Below, piece by piece: positions 1 to 8,844 of a stretch of 64,000 nt of DNA (the first letter of the stretch is position 1; each line of letters begins with the position of its first letter). The notes beneath the pieces are model-generated. The model was given only the letters and a program-made list of their open reading frames with translations, was not told where the DNA came from and made no database searches. The stretch covers positions 930,001 through 994,000 of the forward strand of contig JAWKUB010000002.1 in assembly GCA_041398745.1 (NCBI GenBank), in the 5' to 3' direction. A program made the position numbers and the translations under genes. The DNA comes from JACKHO01 sp041398745. Its GTDB lineage: Bacteria; Planctomycetota; Planctomycetia; Planctomycetales; Planctomycetaceae.

Positions 1-2
1 AT

Positions 3-119
3 GATGGAAACGCCTTTCGAATGCGCAGAAAGCTAAGCAAGAAAGCGGCTGAAAAAGTGGTGGAGGAATTCGAGCGGCGAGGACACAAGCAGCTCTATTG
101 GATTGCCAAAGACAGTTAG
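3..119 (+). CDS. 3' end of an unidentified gene
   Basis: Reading from base 3 gives an open frame of 38 codons that runs off the left edge and stops with TAG at 117-119. The visible C-terminus is rich in Lys, Arg and Glu (KKAAEKVVEEFERRGH is typical) and looks like a charged amphipathic helix ending in a short hydrophobic patch. The family cannot be recognised from this fragment. It is on the same strand as the NAD(P)H-hydrate epimerase gene 57 bases further on and could belong to the same transcript. It could also be a chance open frame, because only 117 bases are visible. Confidence 0.4.
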   Translation, partial: DGNAFRMRRKLSKKAAEKVVEEFERRGHKQLYWIAKDS

Positions 120-176
120 CTATCAACTCGCCCGTCTCCCATATTCCTTAATTCTGATTATCGATCACTCAGTCCC

Positions 177-899
177 ATGCCTCAACCAACTCTCACTCGC
201 CAGCAGGTTCGACTTGTCGATCAAATTGCCATCGACGAATTTCGCGTACCGGGCGTGGTGCTTATGGAGAATGCGGGACGGGGGTGTGCCGAGTTGCTGC
301 TGCGACAGAATGTTCAGGGGGCGGTCGCGATTTGCTGCGGCAAAGGAAACAACGGCGGAGACGGCTTTGTCATTGCTCGCCACTTGCGGCTGGCCGGAAT
401 TGAGGCACGACTCATTTTGTTTGCTAATCCCGAGTCACTGACGGGCGACGCGAAAACAAACTACGAAATTGCCGTGCAATTCGGAATTCCGTTAACTGTT
501 GTCGACATCACAGCGACGCCGGAACAGATTAAGGAAGACGCGAAACGGCTTCTCAAAGGTGCAGACTGGATTGTTGACGCCCTGCTTGGAACCGGAGTAC
601 GCGGCACGGTCAATCCGTTATTCGCAGCGGTCATTCACGCCATGAACGAATCGCCCGGAAAGCGGCTGGCAGTTGACGTTCCCTCGGGTTTGGATTGCGA
701 CACCGGCAAACCACTCGGCACCGCGGTCGAGGCGCAACTCACGGCAACGTTCTTCGCAGCCAAACCGGGTCTTGTGGTTTCCGATGCGAGTCAATTCGTC
801 GGCGAATTGCATGTGCTGCACATTGGCATTCCGGTTGACGCCGTTCTCTCACGTCTCAAGGAGAGCCAGGTTGACAGGCTTGGGGATGGCAGGCCATGA
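177..899 (+). CDS. nnrE: NAD(P)H-hydrate epimerase (YjeF N-terminal domain)
   Basis: The 240-residue product is a YjeF N-terminal-domain protein. This family epimerises the R form of hydrated NAD(P)H to the S form so that a dehydratase can repair it. The diagnostic glycine loop GKGNNGGDG lies near residues 55-63, followed by the helix FVIARHL. The conserved VDALLGTG and VDVPSGLD segments that line the substrate pocket are also present. The length fits the stand-alone epimerase rather than the fused two-domain Nnr protein, and no ADP/ATP-dependent dehydratase domain follows. The start is the ATG at 177. The next gene downstream is disrupted, so the operon context gives little information. Confidence 0.92.
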   Translation: MPQPTLTRQQVRLVDQIAIDEFRVPGVVLMENAGRGCAELLLRQNVQGAVAICCGKGNNGGDGFVIARHLRLAGIEARLILFANPESLTGDAKTNYEIAVQFGIPLTVVDITATPEQIKEDAKRLLKGADWIVDALLGTGVRGTVNPLFAAVIHAMNESPGKRLAVDVPSGLDCDTGKPLGTAVEAQLTATFFAAKPGLVVSDASQFVGELHVLHIGIPVDAVLSRLKESQVDRLGDGRP

Positions 900-950
900 T
901 TCTTTATTGCCGTTAGCTGAGTAGTTAGACGTTGTTTTCAAAAGCAATCC

Positions 951-1374
951 ATGACAACTCAATCGCTCGAGTTACCGGAAAAAGTGTGTCAGGCATTTGT
1001 CGCTGAATTGAAATCGCTGGCGATATTCGGGTTTGACAAGCCCAAGCCCGATGAGCTCCACGCGTGCCTGTTTAAACAAACACAATCTGCTGCGATGCAG
1101 TTCTTTTTGTGTATCGTTCTGTGGGTGTTTGCGTGCGGCGGCCTGTGGTTCTTGGGGGGGGTATGCGAATCCGCCGGGAAGACCACCATTTGGGCTGATG
1201 TACACCGGGTTTGGCATTCTTACAACAGTGCAGGTTCTCTTCCTCTACTACCGCCGAATGGCCAGCTACGAGTTCTTGCTGCGGCAGTACAACATCACAG
1301 CGGCGATGTATTCTGCCCTGAAAGACGAACTGCCGAGTGAACCTGCGTCAGTCGAAATGGAACTGGTCAATTGA
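951..1374 (+). pseudogene. Small two-helix membrane protein, frameshifted in a G8 run
   Basis: The frame opening at ATG 951 encodes a soluble N-terminus and then a hydrophobic helix ending WFLGG. It then enters a run of eight G (1154-1161), after which it reads into an unlikely sequence ending at 1340. Dropping one G joins it to the other frame, which continues with a plausible loop, a second hydrophobic helix (GFGILTTVQVLFLYY) and a polar C-terminus, ending with TGA at 1372. The corrected product would be 140 residues with two membrane segments. I do not recognise the family. The break could be a true mutation, a sequencing error in the homopolymer, or slippage during transcription or translation. 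Confidence 0.65.
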
Positions 1375-1380
1375 TTGGCA

Positions 1381-1953
1381 ATGAAATTGAATATCGTCAA
1401 GCGGCTGCTCGGCCAGCCATCGCCATTGCCGGTCATCATCGCTATCGATGGACGCGGCGGAGCAGGGAAGTCGACGCTGGCTCGACAAATCGCCAGCGAA
1501 CTTGGGGGAACTATACTCCAAGGTGATGACTTCTACGCGGTGATGTCGGACGAGCAACGGTTCACCCTCTCACCGCAGGCCGGGTACGAGCAACTGTTTG
1601 ACTGGCAGCAAATGCGAGACGTCCTGCAAAGGTTGAGACAGGAAAAGCCGGCAACCTTTCGCAAGTTCGACTGGCAATAGGGCCACCTTGCCGAAGTACC
1701 ATCCGAAATCGGAGTCGAGAAACTCCTGATTGTCGAAGGAGTCTACTCCTGCCGTCCCGAACTACGGGACTTGTACGACGCTACCATTCTGGTTGCCACT
1801 GACTCGCAAACATGTCGACAGCGCATCCAGGACCGTGGCGAGAATAGCCAGGAGGAAATCGACATGTGGTGCCGTGCAGAGGAGTGGTACTTTGAACAGG
1901 TTCTTGATCCAGGTGTGTTTGACATTGTCGTAGCGCCACCTTGCCTGCATTAA
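1381..1953 (+). pseudogene. Uridine-kinase-like P-loop kinase interrupted by in-frame TAG
   Basis: The N-terminal half has a classic Walker A loop (GRGGAGKST) after a beta strand (VIIAIDG). GDDFY follows, as in uridine kinase and related nucleoside kinases. The frame stops at TAG 1678-1680 immediately after FDWQ. Translation in the same frame then resumes with good family-like sequence: LLIVEGVYS, YDATILVATD and a RIQDRG motif resembling the lid region, ending at TAA 1951. Without the stop, the product would be about 190 residues, a normal length for this family. ATG 1381 was chosen over TTG 1375; the previous gene's stop is at 1372-1374. The TAG may be a nonsense mutation, a sequencing error or a readthrough site. 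Confidence 0.75.
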
Positions 1954-1963
1954 AACGGCAAGG

Positions 1964-3877
1964 TCAGATTGTTGGCACTGATTCCGCCGCTAGCTTGGCG
2001 ATGAGTGACTGCAGGTCATGGAGTTGCGAAGAGACGTTTCCGAACTCCGATTGACTGGGAAGTTGCGCGGCTGCTGCGAGTTCTTGTGGTAGAGAGTCCA
2101 TGACAATTTGCAGTTCGTGGGCCAGCCAGTCGGCACGCCGTTGTGCGAACGCTGTATGCAGTCTGCGGAACTGTGCTTCAATGTATCCCACGCTCGTCGA
2201 GGCACCGTCAGAAATGACCTTGTCGCCAACTGTGGTCAGGACAGTCGCCCCCACGGCTTCGCCGGTGAAGTGCAGGGCGCTTTGGAGAGCGGTGTCGGTG
2301 ACGGCTGGCATGAGTGTGTCGCCGACAGGGCCCATGCCGGTCATGAACAACACGACGCTGACTGCTGGGCGAGCGGCGGCGGCAACACTGTCGATGCGGC
2401 GGAAAAACTCGTAGTAGTCTGGACTGTTCTGCTTGAACTCGCGCAATTGCTGATCGACCAACGTGGCAATTTCTGCATCAAAGTCGACGGCGTTATGTCG
2501 TTCTCTGAGATGTTCAATAAACTTGGAACGTGCATCACCCGCCAGGATTTTCTCCAGCCGCGGCACGAGTAGCGGGTTGCCGATGTCGCGAATCCAGGTC
2601 AGCCGCTCGAACACCCGTTCGACAGACTGCAGAATGGTATCCCACTCCTGCTTTCGATACGCATCGAGCGGCGGTTCTTCCGGGCCAACGAGTTGCTTGC
2701 GAAGGTATTGAAACGGTGTGGACACAATTCTGCCGACGCCGTTGTAAAAGTTGTGAACGCTGGCGGTCCAGCCTTCCCGCTGTTCACCCCACCAGTTGCG
2801 AATGTGGCCAATGAGTGTGCGGTTTGGGATGTTGGGCCAACGGTCGATTTTCGCCAGGCGTTCGGTCGCGAGAATTTCTCCGGCCTCCGCAAACTGTTTG
2901 GAGCCCTTTCGGATTTCTGCCAGCCAGCCGGGAATGCCGCGGTTGGGATCGACGAGCTGCTGAAGACTACCAAGTAGCGTTTGCAGTTTGATTTCTCCAA
3001 ACCGCAGCTCGGAGAGTTCTTTCATCAAATCAACAGGCGCATCGCTGACGGAGTTTGTCGCTGTTTTAGTCGGAGGCCATTGCCGTTCGTAGAACGGCAG
3101 GCTGTTTGCTTCCGCGGCCCTACGGTCGCTCGGTGCGATGAACAGTGCGGCAGGATCAATTCCGGTCTCCTTGCAGAATGTGTCCACCCAAACCGGCCAG
3201 TAGGCTTCGTCTTCTGGCAGCAGGCATTGGTTAAACACCACAAACACCAGTTTGTTTTCCTCCGCAGCTTTACGGAAGAACTTCTTGACTGCGGCGTCGT
3301 TGTATTTTTGTTGTGTGAGAACGGCGACAAGTACATCTGCGCACTGCCGAACATGATCGGCCCGTTCCCAGTTGACGACGGCCACGCTGTCGACGTCGGG
3401 CGTATCGAGCACGAGGAGATTGTCCGGTAAATCGGTCTCTCCGATGCGGGTTGCGTCACACTCTCGCCAAAACAGTAAGTGTTGTTCGTTCTCTTCCAGT
3501 GCCTGATCTGCATTATCCCACGGCATGAGCGTGAAGCCGGGGAAGATGTCGGGCAATTGGTGTTTCTGCGAAAATCCCTGCGGAAGCAATACCGTGGCGT
3601 GCTTTGTTCCCGACGCCAGTGGGCTCGTGGCACTGGCGCGGAATCCTGCGAGATGGTTGAAAATGACGCTCTTGCCAATATTGGTCCCACCGACCACTGC
3701 GACTACGAGGAACGAGTCATCTCCCAATTGCGGAAGGAGTCGACGGACAAGGATTTGGAACCATTCGTGCGTTTCCAGCGGTGGCAATTCCAGCGCAGCC
3801 ACGCTCCCCTCCAGTTGCTTCAATGCTGGCAGCAACTGAGAGATTTTCTGAGAACAGTCAGCGAATGTCACAGACAT
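1964..3877 (-). CDS. Dynamin-like / ribosome-binding-type GTPase
   Basis: With the ATG at 3877 the product is 637 residues. A G1 loop GGTNIGKS lies at residues 63-70, a G3-like DTPDVDS at 158-164, and a degenerate G4 region VFNQC at 214-218 in place of N/TKxD. A long helical region follows, then a hydrophobic stretch at about 506-555 (it includes SVVLFMTGMG) and a helical C-terminus. This order (GTPase head, helical stalk, membrane-associating segment) resembles bacterial dynamin-like or membrane-bound Era-like GTPases. A longer form starting at GTG 4054 would add 59 low-complexity residues that look less conserved, so I prefer 3877. The function is inferred only to this level. The gene is convergent with the broken kinase. 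Confidence 0.72.
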   Translation of the reverse strand: MSVTFADCSQKISQLLPALKQLEGSVAALELPPLETHEWFQILVRRLLPQLGDDSFLVVAVVGGTNIGKSVIFNHLAGFRASATSPLASGTKHATVLLPQGFSQKHQLPDIFPGFTLMPWDNADQALEENEQHLLFWRECDATRIGETDLPDNLLVLDTPDVDSVAVVNWERADHVRQCADVLVAVLTQQKYNDAAVKKFFRKAAEENKLVFVVFNQCLLPEDEAYWPVWVDTFCKETGIDPAALFIAPSDRRAAEANSLPFYERQWPPTKTATNSVSDAPVDLMKELSELRFGEIKLQTLLGSLQQLVDPNRGIPGWLAEIRKGSKQFAEAGEILATERLAKIDRWPNIPNRTLIGHIRNWWGEQREGWTASVHNFYNGVGRIVSTPFQYLRKQLVGPEEPPLDAYRKQEWDTILQSVERVFERLTWIRDIGNPLLVPRLEKILAGDARSKFIEHLRERHNAVDFDAEIATLVDQQLREFKQNSPDYYEFFRRIDSVAAAARPAVSVVLFMTGMGPVGDTLMPAVTDTALQSALHFTGEAVGATVLTTVGDKVISDGASTSVGYIEAQFRRLHTAFAQRRADWLAHELQIVMDSLPQELAAAAQLPSQSEFGNVSSQLHDLQSLIAKLAAESVPTI

Positions 3878-4086
3878 CGCAAGGGCCTTAGGGGGAGGAA
3901 CACAACGGAACGGTAACACAGAATTGTAGTTGATTGCTGATTCAGAGACAGCAGAGGATGCGTTCTCAATTACAGCGATTGAGAACCAGCGTTCCAGCGT
4001 CGTCCTGTCGTGTGGCGAAAGTCTGCCCATGCGATAGACTGTGCTCTTACACACTCACCCTGACACCATCGAATCAATAAAGACTC

Positions 4087-5385
4087 ATGGCTTTACCCTC
4101 ATTGGACCACACACGCTCAGAAGCGGAATTCGCTCGTGCGAAGCAACTCATTCCCGGCGGAGTCAACAGCCCTGCCCGCGCGTTTGGAGGGGTGGGTGGA
4201 AATCCCGTATTTATCGAGCGGGGGGCTGAGGCCTATTTGTATGACATCGATGGGAATCGATACGTCGACTACATCGGGTCCTGGGGACCGCACATTCTGG
4301 GGCATCGGCATCCCCTCATCATCAAGTCGCTCGAAGTTGCTCTGCTGCGTGGTACAAGCTTTGGTGCCCCGACCGTGCAGGAGTCGGAACTGGCCGAACT
4401 CATCATCGAGGCAGTTCCCAGCATCGAACGCGTCCGTATGGTGAACTCCGGTACCGAAGCGACCATGAGTGCCGTGCGGTTGGCGCGTGGCTACACCGGG
4501 CGGGACGTCATTATCAAGTTCGCGGGGTGCTATCACGGGCATGTCGATTCGCTGCTCGTGTCTGCTGGTAGCGGTGCGTTGACCCATGGTGTTCCCTCCA
4601 GCCCAGGCATTCCTGCGGGTGCCACGCAGGATACTCTCATCCTGGAGTACAACGACATCGAAGGGCTCAAGGCAGCCTTTGCCGCACGAGGCAGTGAAAT
4701 TGCCGGAATCATCCTGGAACCTGTTGTCGGCAACATGGGCGTGGTGGTTCCTGTCGATGGATTCCTGGAAGCGTGCCGCGAACTTTGCACACAGCATGGG
4801 TCGGTCCTTATTTTCGATGAAGTCATGACAGGCTTCCGCGTCGCTCACGGTGGAGCACAGCAGCGGTTTGGTGTTACGCCCGATTTGACGACGCTTGGAA
4901 AAATCGTTGGAGGTGGACTGCCCGTCGGTGCCTACGGAGGCAAGAAGGAAATCATGGATTCCATTTCGCCGGTCGGTCCCGTTTATCAGGCAGGGACCTT
5001 GTCGGGGAATCCCTTGGCGATGGCCGGTGGTCTGGGAATGCTCATGGCGCTCAAGGCATTGGATCCTTATGAGGAATTGGAACGCAAAACCACCATCCTG
5101 ACCAAGGGGCTTGGAGACGCTGCAACGAAGGCTGGCATCCCGCACAGCATTGCTCAGGTGGGGAGCATGTTCACGCTGTTCTTTAATCCCGAGGCTGTGA
5201 CGAGCTACACTGTTTCGGCGAAGAACGATACGGCTGCGTTTGCCAAGTTCTTCCACGCGATGTTGAATCAGGGCATTTACCTGCCCTGCAGCCAATTCGA
5301 AGCCGTGTTTGTTAGTGCGGCCCATAGCGAGGTCGACATTGCCATTACTATTGAGGCCGCAAATCGCGTTTTTGCCAACTGGTAG
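4087..5385 (+). CDS. hemL: Glutamate-1-semialdehyde 2,1-aminomutase
   Basis: The 432-residue protein is a class III PLP aminotransferase with the full GSAM signature: the PGGVNSPARAF opening, the IGSWGPHILGH core, the DEVMTGFR segment, and the Schiff-base lysine at K272 in LGKIVGGGLPVGA. The enzyme turns glutamate-1-semialdehyde into 5-aminolevulinate in the C5 route to haem and other tetrapyrroles, in the cytoplasm. Its length matches the family. hemB, the next enzyme, is in this window at about 33 kb on the other strand, so the pathway genes are dispersed. The gene begins 32 bases beyond the alternative upstream start of the divergent GTPase gene, so the two promoters may overlap. Confidence 0.97.
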   Translation: MALPSLDHTRSEAEFARAKQLIPGGVNSPARAFGGVGGNPVFIERGAEAYLYDIDGNRYVDYIGSWGPHILGHRHPLIIKSLEVALLRGTSFGAPTVQESELAELIIEAVPSIERVRMVNSGTEATMSAVRLARGYTGRDVIIKFAGCYHGHVDSLLVSAGSGALTHGVPSSPGIPAGATQDTLILEYNDIEGLKAAFAARGSEIAGIILEPVVGNMGVVVPVDGFLEACRELCTQHGSVLIFDEVMTGFRVAHGGAQQRFGVTPDLTTLGKIVGGGLPVGAYGGKKEIMDSISPVGPVYQAGTLSGNPLAMAGGLGMLMALKALDPYEELERKTTILTKGLGDAATKAGIPHSIAQVGSMFTLFFNPEAVTSYTVSAKNDTAAFAKFFHAMLNQGIYLPCSQFEAVFVSAAHSEVDIAITIEAANRVFANW

Positions 5386-5508
5386 AGCGATTCGCTCTTT
5401 ACGAGCGGTGTGTCTATAGTTCCGGCTGAAAGACTTGTCCAAAAGCGTTCCGCGACTGAAACAAGCGTGTCGCGACTCCCTAATAATCTGTGAAGTTGAA
5501 GGTCACTG

Positions 5509-6546
5509 ATGTCTGCTGAATCAGCTATTTTGGAAAAAGTTCGAGGCGTGTCCGAGCCATATGTCGGGAAGACTCTCGGTGCGCTCGGTATGGTTGAATC
5601 GGCCACTGAATCGACCATCACCATTTCACTCCCTACATGTGCCTATGCACGCCAGGCTGAACTGACTGCGGCGATTCAGGCGGCAGTAGGTGGCTCCGTT
5701 GACGTTCAATGCAAGACGGAAATCGTGGGCAAGAACGCCGGCCGCAAAATCGGCTTGAATGTGAAGAACATCATTGCCGTGGGGAGCGGTAAGGGGGGCG
5801 TTGGCAAGTCAACTGTTTCTGCTTCCATTGCCTATGGACTCAAGCACTACGGGGCAACTGTCGGTCTGATGGACGCCGACGTTTACGGCCCAAGCATTCC
5901 CCACCTCGTAGGTGCCAAGGGGCAACCTGAAGTCAAGCAGTATCAAACGAACGATGGTCGCACCATCGAACGAATTCAGCCAATTGAAGTTGATGGTCTT
6001 AAACTGATGTCGATGGGCTTCATGATCAGTGAAGATCAGGCCGTCATTTGGCGCGGTCCCATGCTGCACAAAGCGCTCTCGCAGTTCCTGCAGCAGTCGG
6101 AGTGGGGCGAACTGGATTATCTGATTATCGACATGCCACCAGGCACCGGCGACGTGGCTCTTACGCTCTCGCAAATGGTGCCGCTGTCTGGTTCCGTTAT
6201 TGTCTGTACACCGCAGCAGGTCGCTCTACTCGACGCGGTGAAAGCAGTCAGTATGTTCCGCACGGTGAAAATCCCCGTCCTCGGCATGGTCGAGAACATG
6301 ACGGGAGAAATCTTCGGTCGCGGTGGAGCAAAGCAGAAGGCTGCCGACCTGGGGATTCCGTTCCTGGGAGAAGTGGAAGCTGTGTCCCAAATTCGTGAGC
6401 TGGGAGATGCTGGAAAGATTGGCGACCTGTTTGCCGCAGACACCCCCACAAGTAAGTCCGTCCTGGACGTCTGCTGCAATGTTGCGATGCAGGTGGCCGC
6501 CGATGTGGCAGCAGCGCCGAAAATGCCCACACTCGAAATTCTGTAA
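5509..6546 (+). CDS. apbC: Mrp/ApbC-type P-loop ATPase (Fe-S carrier family)
   Basis: The 345-residue product has a short MIP18-like (DUF59) N-terminus (about 5-75). A ParA/MinD-type P-loop follows, with the deviant Walker A GSGKGGVGKST at residues 92-102 (both K95 and K100 present). DADVYGPS and DMPPGTGD are also present. Members of this family bind and transfer Fe-S clusters. The usual CxxC before the EIFG segment is absent here: the sequence reads VENMTGEIFGRGG. The C-terminus has an adjacent Cys pair (DVCCN) instead, so cluster binding is less certain. AAGG lies upstream of the ATG. The gene is followed directly by a strong terminator. Confidence 0.9.
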   Translation: MSAESAILEKVRGVSEPYVGKTLGALGMVESATESTITISLPTCAYARQAELTAAIQAAVGGSVDVQCKTEIVGKNAGRKIGLNVKNIIAVGSGKGGVGKSTVSASIAYGLKHYGATVGLMDADVYGPSIPHLVGAKGQPEVKQYQTNDGRTIERIQPIEVDGLKLMSMGFMISEDQAVIWRGPMLHKALSQFLQQSEWGELDYLIIDMPPGTGDVALTLSQMVPLSGSVIVCTPQQVALLDAVKAVSMFRTVKIPVLGMVENMTGEIFGRGGAKQKAADLGIPFLGEVEAVSQIRELGDAGKIGDLFAADTPTSKSVLDVCCNVAMQVAADVAAAPKMPTLEIL

Positions 6547-6567
6547 CAGTTTGATGCTGGAAAAAGC

Positions 6568-6607
6568 AAAAGCCCCCCACAAGCATTGAACTTGAGGGGG
6601 GCTTTTT
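6568..6607. terminator. Rho-independent terminator, bidirectional
   Basis: The left arm (6568-6583) has the core AAAAGCCCCCC, then one mismatch, then CAAG. The loop is CATTGAA. The right arm (6591-6607) is CTTG, the mismatch, then GGGGGGCTTTTT. A T-rich tail follows the right arm, and an A-rich tract before the left arm serves the opposite strand. It lies between the Mrp gene (+) and the convergent alpha-toroid gene (-), so it most likely ends both transcripts. Confidence 0.92.
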
Positions 6608-6631
6608 GTTTTAGACTCTTTGGCCTGTCGC

Positions 6632-8569
6632 TTAACGACGAGCAGGCAGTGCCGGTCCCGATACTTCGGCTGCCGTTTGGGTAACGTCGTCAGTCTCCGT
6701 CATTTCACTCGATTCAGCATTTTCCGAGGTAGGCTCTGTCTCTTCGTCCAGCGGAACCGGGTTACCCTCTTCTGTCTTTTCGACCTGAAGCTTTTCCGGA
6801 GCAAGTGGGATGAAGAGCCGATCCGTCCGACGCAGCTGTTGCGGTGATTCTTCCGTTCGTTCGGCAGGTGCAGTGGCGCCTGGCACAATTCGAACTGCTT
6901 CCGGTGCCGATTCGGTAGCTGGCTCACCAGGAGCCATACGAGGCGGACGAGCCAATTCGGGTGAGTTTGGTACTGGTGTCAGCAGTTGTGGCTTAGGACT
7001 CGTCTCGGTTGGCAGCATGGCAATCCGAGGCGGCAGGAAGTTAGGTGCCATTGGGTTTCCTGTCGGGGTTGCATCAGCGATAACCGCAGGTGCTGGCTTG
7101 TTGGCCTGAACCAGGGGTGGCATCCCAGACTCTGGCGCGGTCGGAGCCGCATCAACATTTGGTTTGGCCTGAGCAATCGCGGGTGACTCAACAATTTCCG
7201 GCTGCTTCATGGCCGGAACCGGGCGCTCGATGAGAACGGGCGTTTCCGCAGGTTTCTCAGTTTGTGCGATGCTCGGCAGTGGCTTGATTTGTGGTGTCGC
7301 TTCAGCCACTTTCTGTTCGTTGCCACGACTTGCAAGTTCAGGCTGTTGAGCAGGCTGAGATGGTGTCATGCCACCAGTGCGCTGCTGATAAAGTCGCAAT
7401 GCATGCAGCGAGTGATAGACAAAGCCGCAGTTTCCGGGCTTATCAGAACTCAGCACGAGATCGCGAGCCAGGGCACGCACACCGCGTTGAACCCATTCTT
7501 CCTCCAGGCGCCGTTGAGGCAGGGCCATCATCAACCACTCGAGCATGTGTCCCGAAGTTTTGAGTCGTTCCTCGACGTCGGAGCTTTGTCCACGGCCTTT
7601 GAAGAACATTGTCGAGAAGGAACCATCTTCGTTTTGGAGTGCTTTGGCAGACTCGGTGTACTGCTGAAGTTTCATGTCAGCAGACAGCCAGATACCTCGC
7701 AGATTCCCGTGCTTCTTCAAGTACGAATTGCGTACGTACGCGAGAGCAAAAAGTCCATGTGTTCCGCCGCAGGGTGCAGCAGTCACTTCGGCCTGTGTCT
7801 GCAGGCGAACGAGATACTCCATGCTCCACTGTTGACCACGTTCGTTGACCCACTGAGAATCTGGATCGAGGTATTGAGTAAGGAACCAGAGGGTCCAGGT
7901 GATTTCTTCCTCAGAATTCGCAGTCATTTGAGCGTGACGAACCATGTCGGCCATCGTGACGGTACGTCCGCCGGCGACACGAAACTGGTGTGTCAGCGGC
8001 AGGTTCGACATCGAGAGCAGCGCCAAGGTTTGGTTGGCATGCCCTTCAAACTCATAGGGAGTTCCATCAAACGGATGGGCGCGCCCACCATAGCGCGTTG
8101 CTTCGAACCAGAAGGCACCACGATTTTGAGCATCGTCAGCATCCCAGAAGCGGGCCTCGTTCGAAATCCATTCGATTCCGTTTACTTTGCGACCTTGTTC
8201 ATAGAGGACCAAGTCGTTTCGCAACGCGAGTACGGCGTGCGTTATCGCCCATGGCGGAATGTTGCGGACATCGATTCGCCGGGCCGAGGCCAGTGCGACT
8301 GCCTGGTTGACGAGTTCGCCCAAGTCTTCGGCTGGAGCCGTATGCGGACGAAGTGCCACCCCGGGGACTTTGGGTGCTGGCGGCAGCGGACCCTGAAACG
8401 CGAAGGGTTCAGACTGCTGTTGCTGCTGTTCTTCCCGAGCAGCCCCAAATGGCTGAGGGCGCGTGTAACCCGTGGGACGCCGAAACGTTCTGAGCTGAGC
8501 CGATAACGGACTGCTCGCAAGAACGAGGGCGAAACAAAAGATTAACGGCCAAACGGATTTCCGAGGCAT
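6632..8569 (-). CDS. Secreted alpha-toroid (prenyltransferase-like) protein with Pro-rich tail
   Basis: The chosen ATG at 8569 gives 645 residues starting with a clear Sec signal peptide (positive MPRKS, hydrophobic core, SPLSAQ cleavage region). A Gln run (EEQQQQQ) and a linker follow. A helical domain of about 300 residues with repeated W, H and GG positions (for example the segment APCGGTHGLFAL) looks like an alpha/alpha toroid of the prenyltransferase/squalene-cyclase fold. The last 220 residues are low complexity, rich in Pro, Ala and Glu. I see no cyclase DxDD motif, so I do not call it an enzyme. It is probably an exported structural or binding protein. An upstream in-frame extension to 8674 lacks signal-peptide sense. 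Confidence 0.72.
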   Translation of the reverse strand: MPRKSVWPLIFCFALVLASSPLSAQLRTFRRPTGYTRPQPFGAAREEQQQQQSEPFAFQGPLPPAPKVPGVALRPHTAPAEDLGELVNQAVALASARRIDVRNIPPWAITHAVLALRNDLVLYEQGRKVNGIEWISNEARFWDADDAQNRGAFWFEATRYGGRAHPFDGTPYEFEGHANQTLALLSMSNLPLTHQFRVAGGRTVTMADMVRHAQMTANSEEEITWTLWFLTQYLDPDSQWVNERGQQWSMEYLVRLQTQAEVTAAPCGGTHGLFALAYVRNSYLKKHGNLRGIWLSADMKLQQYTESAKALQNEDGSFSTMFFKGRGQSSDVEERLKTSGHMLEWLMMALPQRRLEEEWVQRGVRALARDLVLSSDKPGNCGFVYHSLHALRLYQQRTGGMTPSQPAQQPELASRGNEQKVAEATPQIKPLPSIAQTEKPAETPVLIERPVPAMKQPEIVESPAIAQAKPNVDAAPTAPESGMPPLVQANKPAPAVIADATPTGNPMAPNFLPPRIAMLPTETSPKPQLLTPVPNSPELARPPRMAPGEPATESAPEAVRIVPGATAPAERTEESPQQLRRTDRLFIPLAPEKLQVEKTEEGNPVPLDEETEPTSENAESSEMTETDDVTQTAAEVSGPALPARR

Positions 8570-8844
8570 GGACAGATCTTTCCCGGCGTATTCTGCAGGA
8601 TTCCGGACACACTGAGTCTTCGTCAAACGCAGTGCAACAGGATGAATTGGAAGAATCGTTCGGGGTGATTCCATCCTTAGAATTGGAAGTTCACCGTTAT
8701 GAGAGGAATAACTTCACTAAGTCCCCAAGATCACAATCCCTTGCACATGGGGAATCGGCACTGTTTGCGAACCGTCAAGAAGGAATGTCCTGGCACCGAC
8801 GAAGAAACTTCGCCGCTGTTTCGGGAGGCGTGGATTTACCGGTT

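Noticed and set aside
4117..5442. A long open frame on the minus strand, 441 codons, opposite hemL
   Set aside because: It lies entirely antisense to the clear hemL gene and shows no family motif; it is a product of hemL codon bias.
7262..8506. A 414-codon plus-strand frame opposite the alpha-toroid protein
   Set aside because: It is antisense to a gene with a signal peptide and repeats, and its own translation has no domain or start support.
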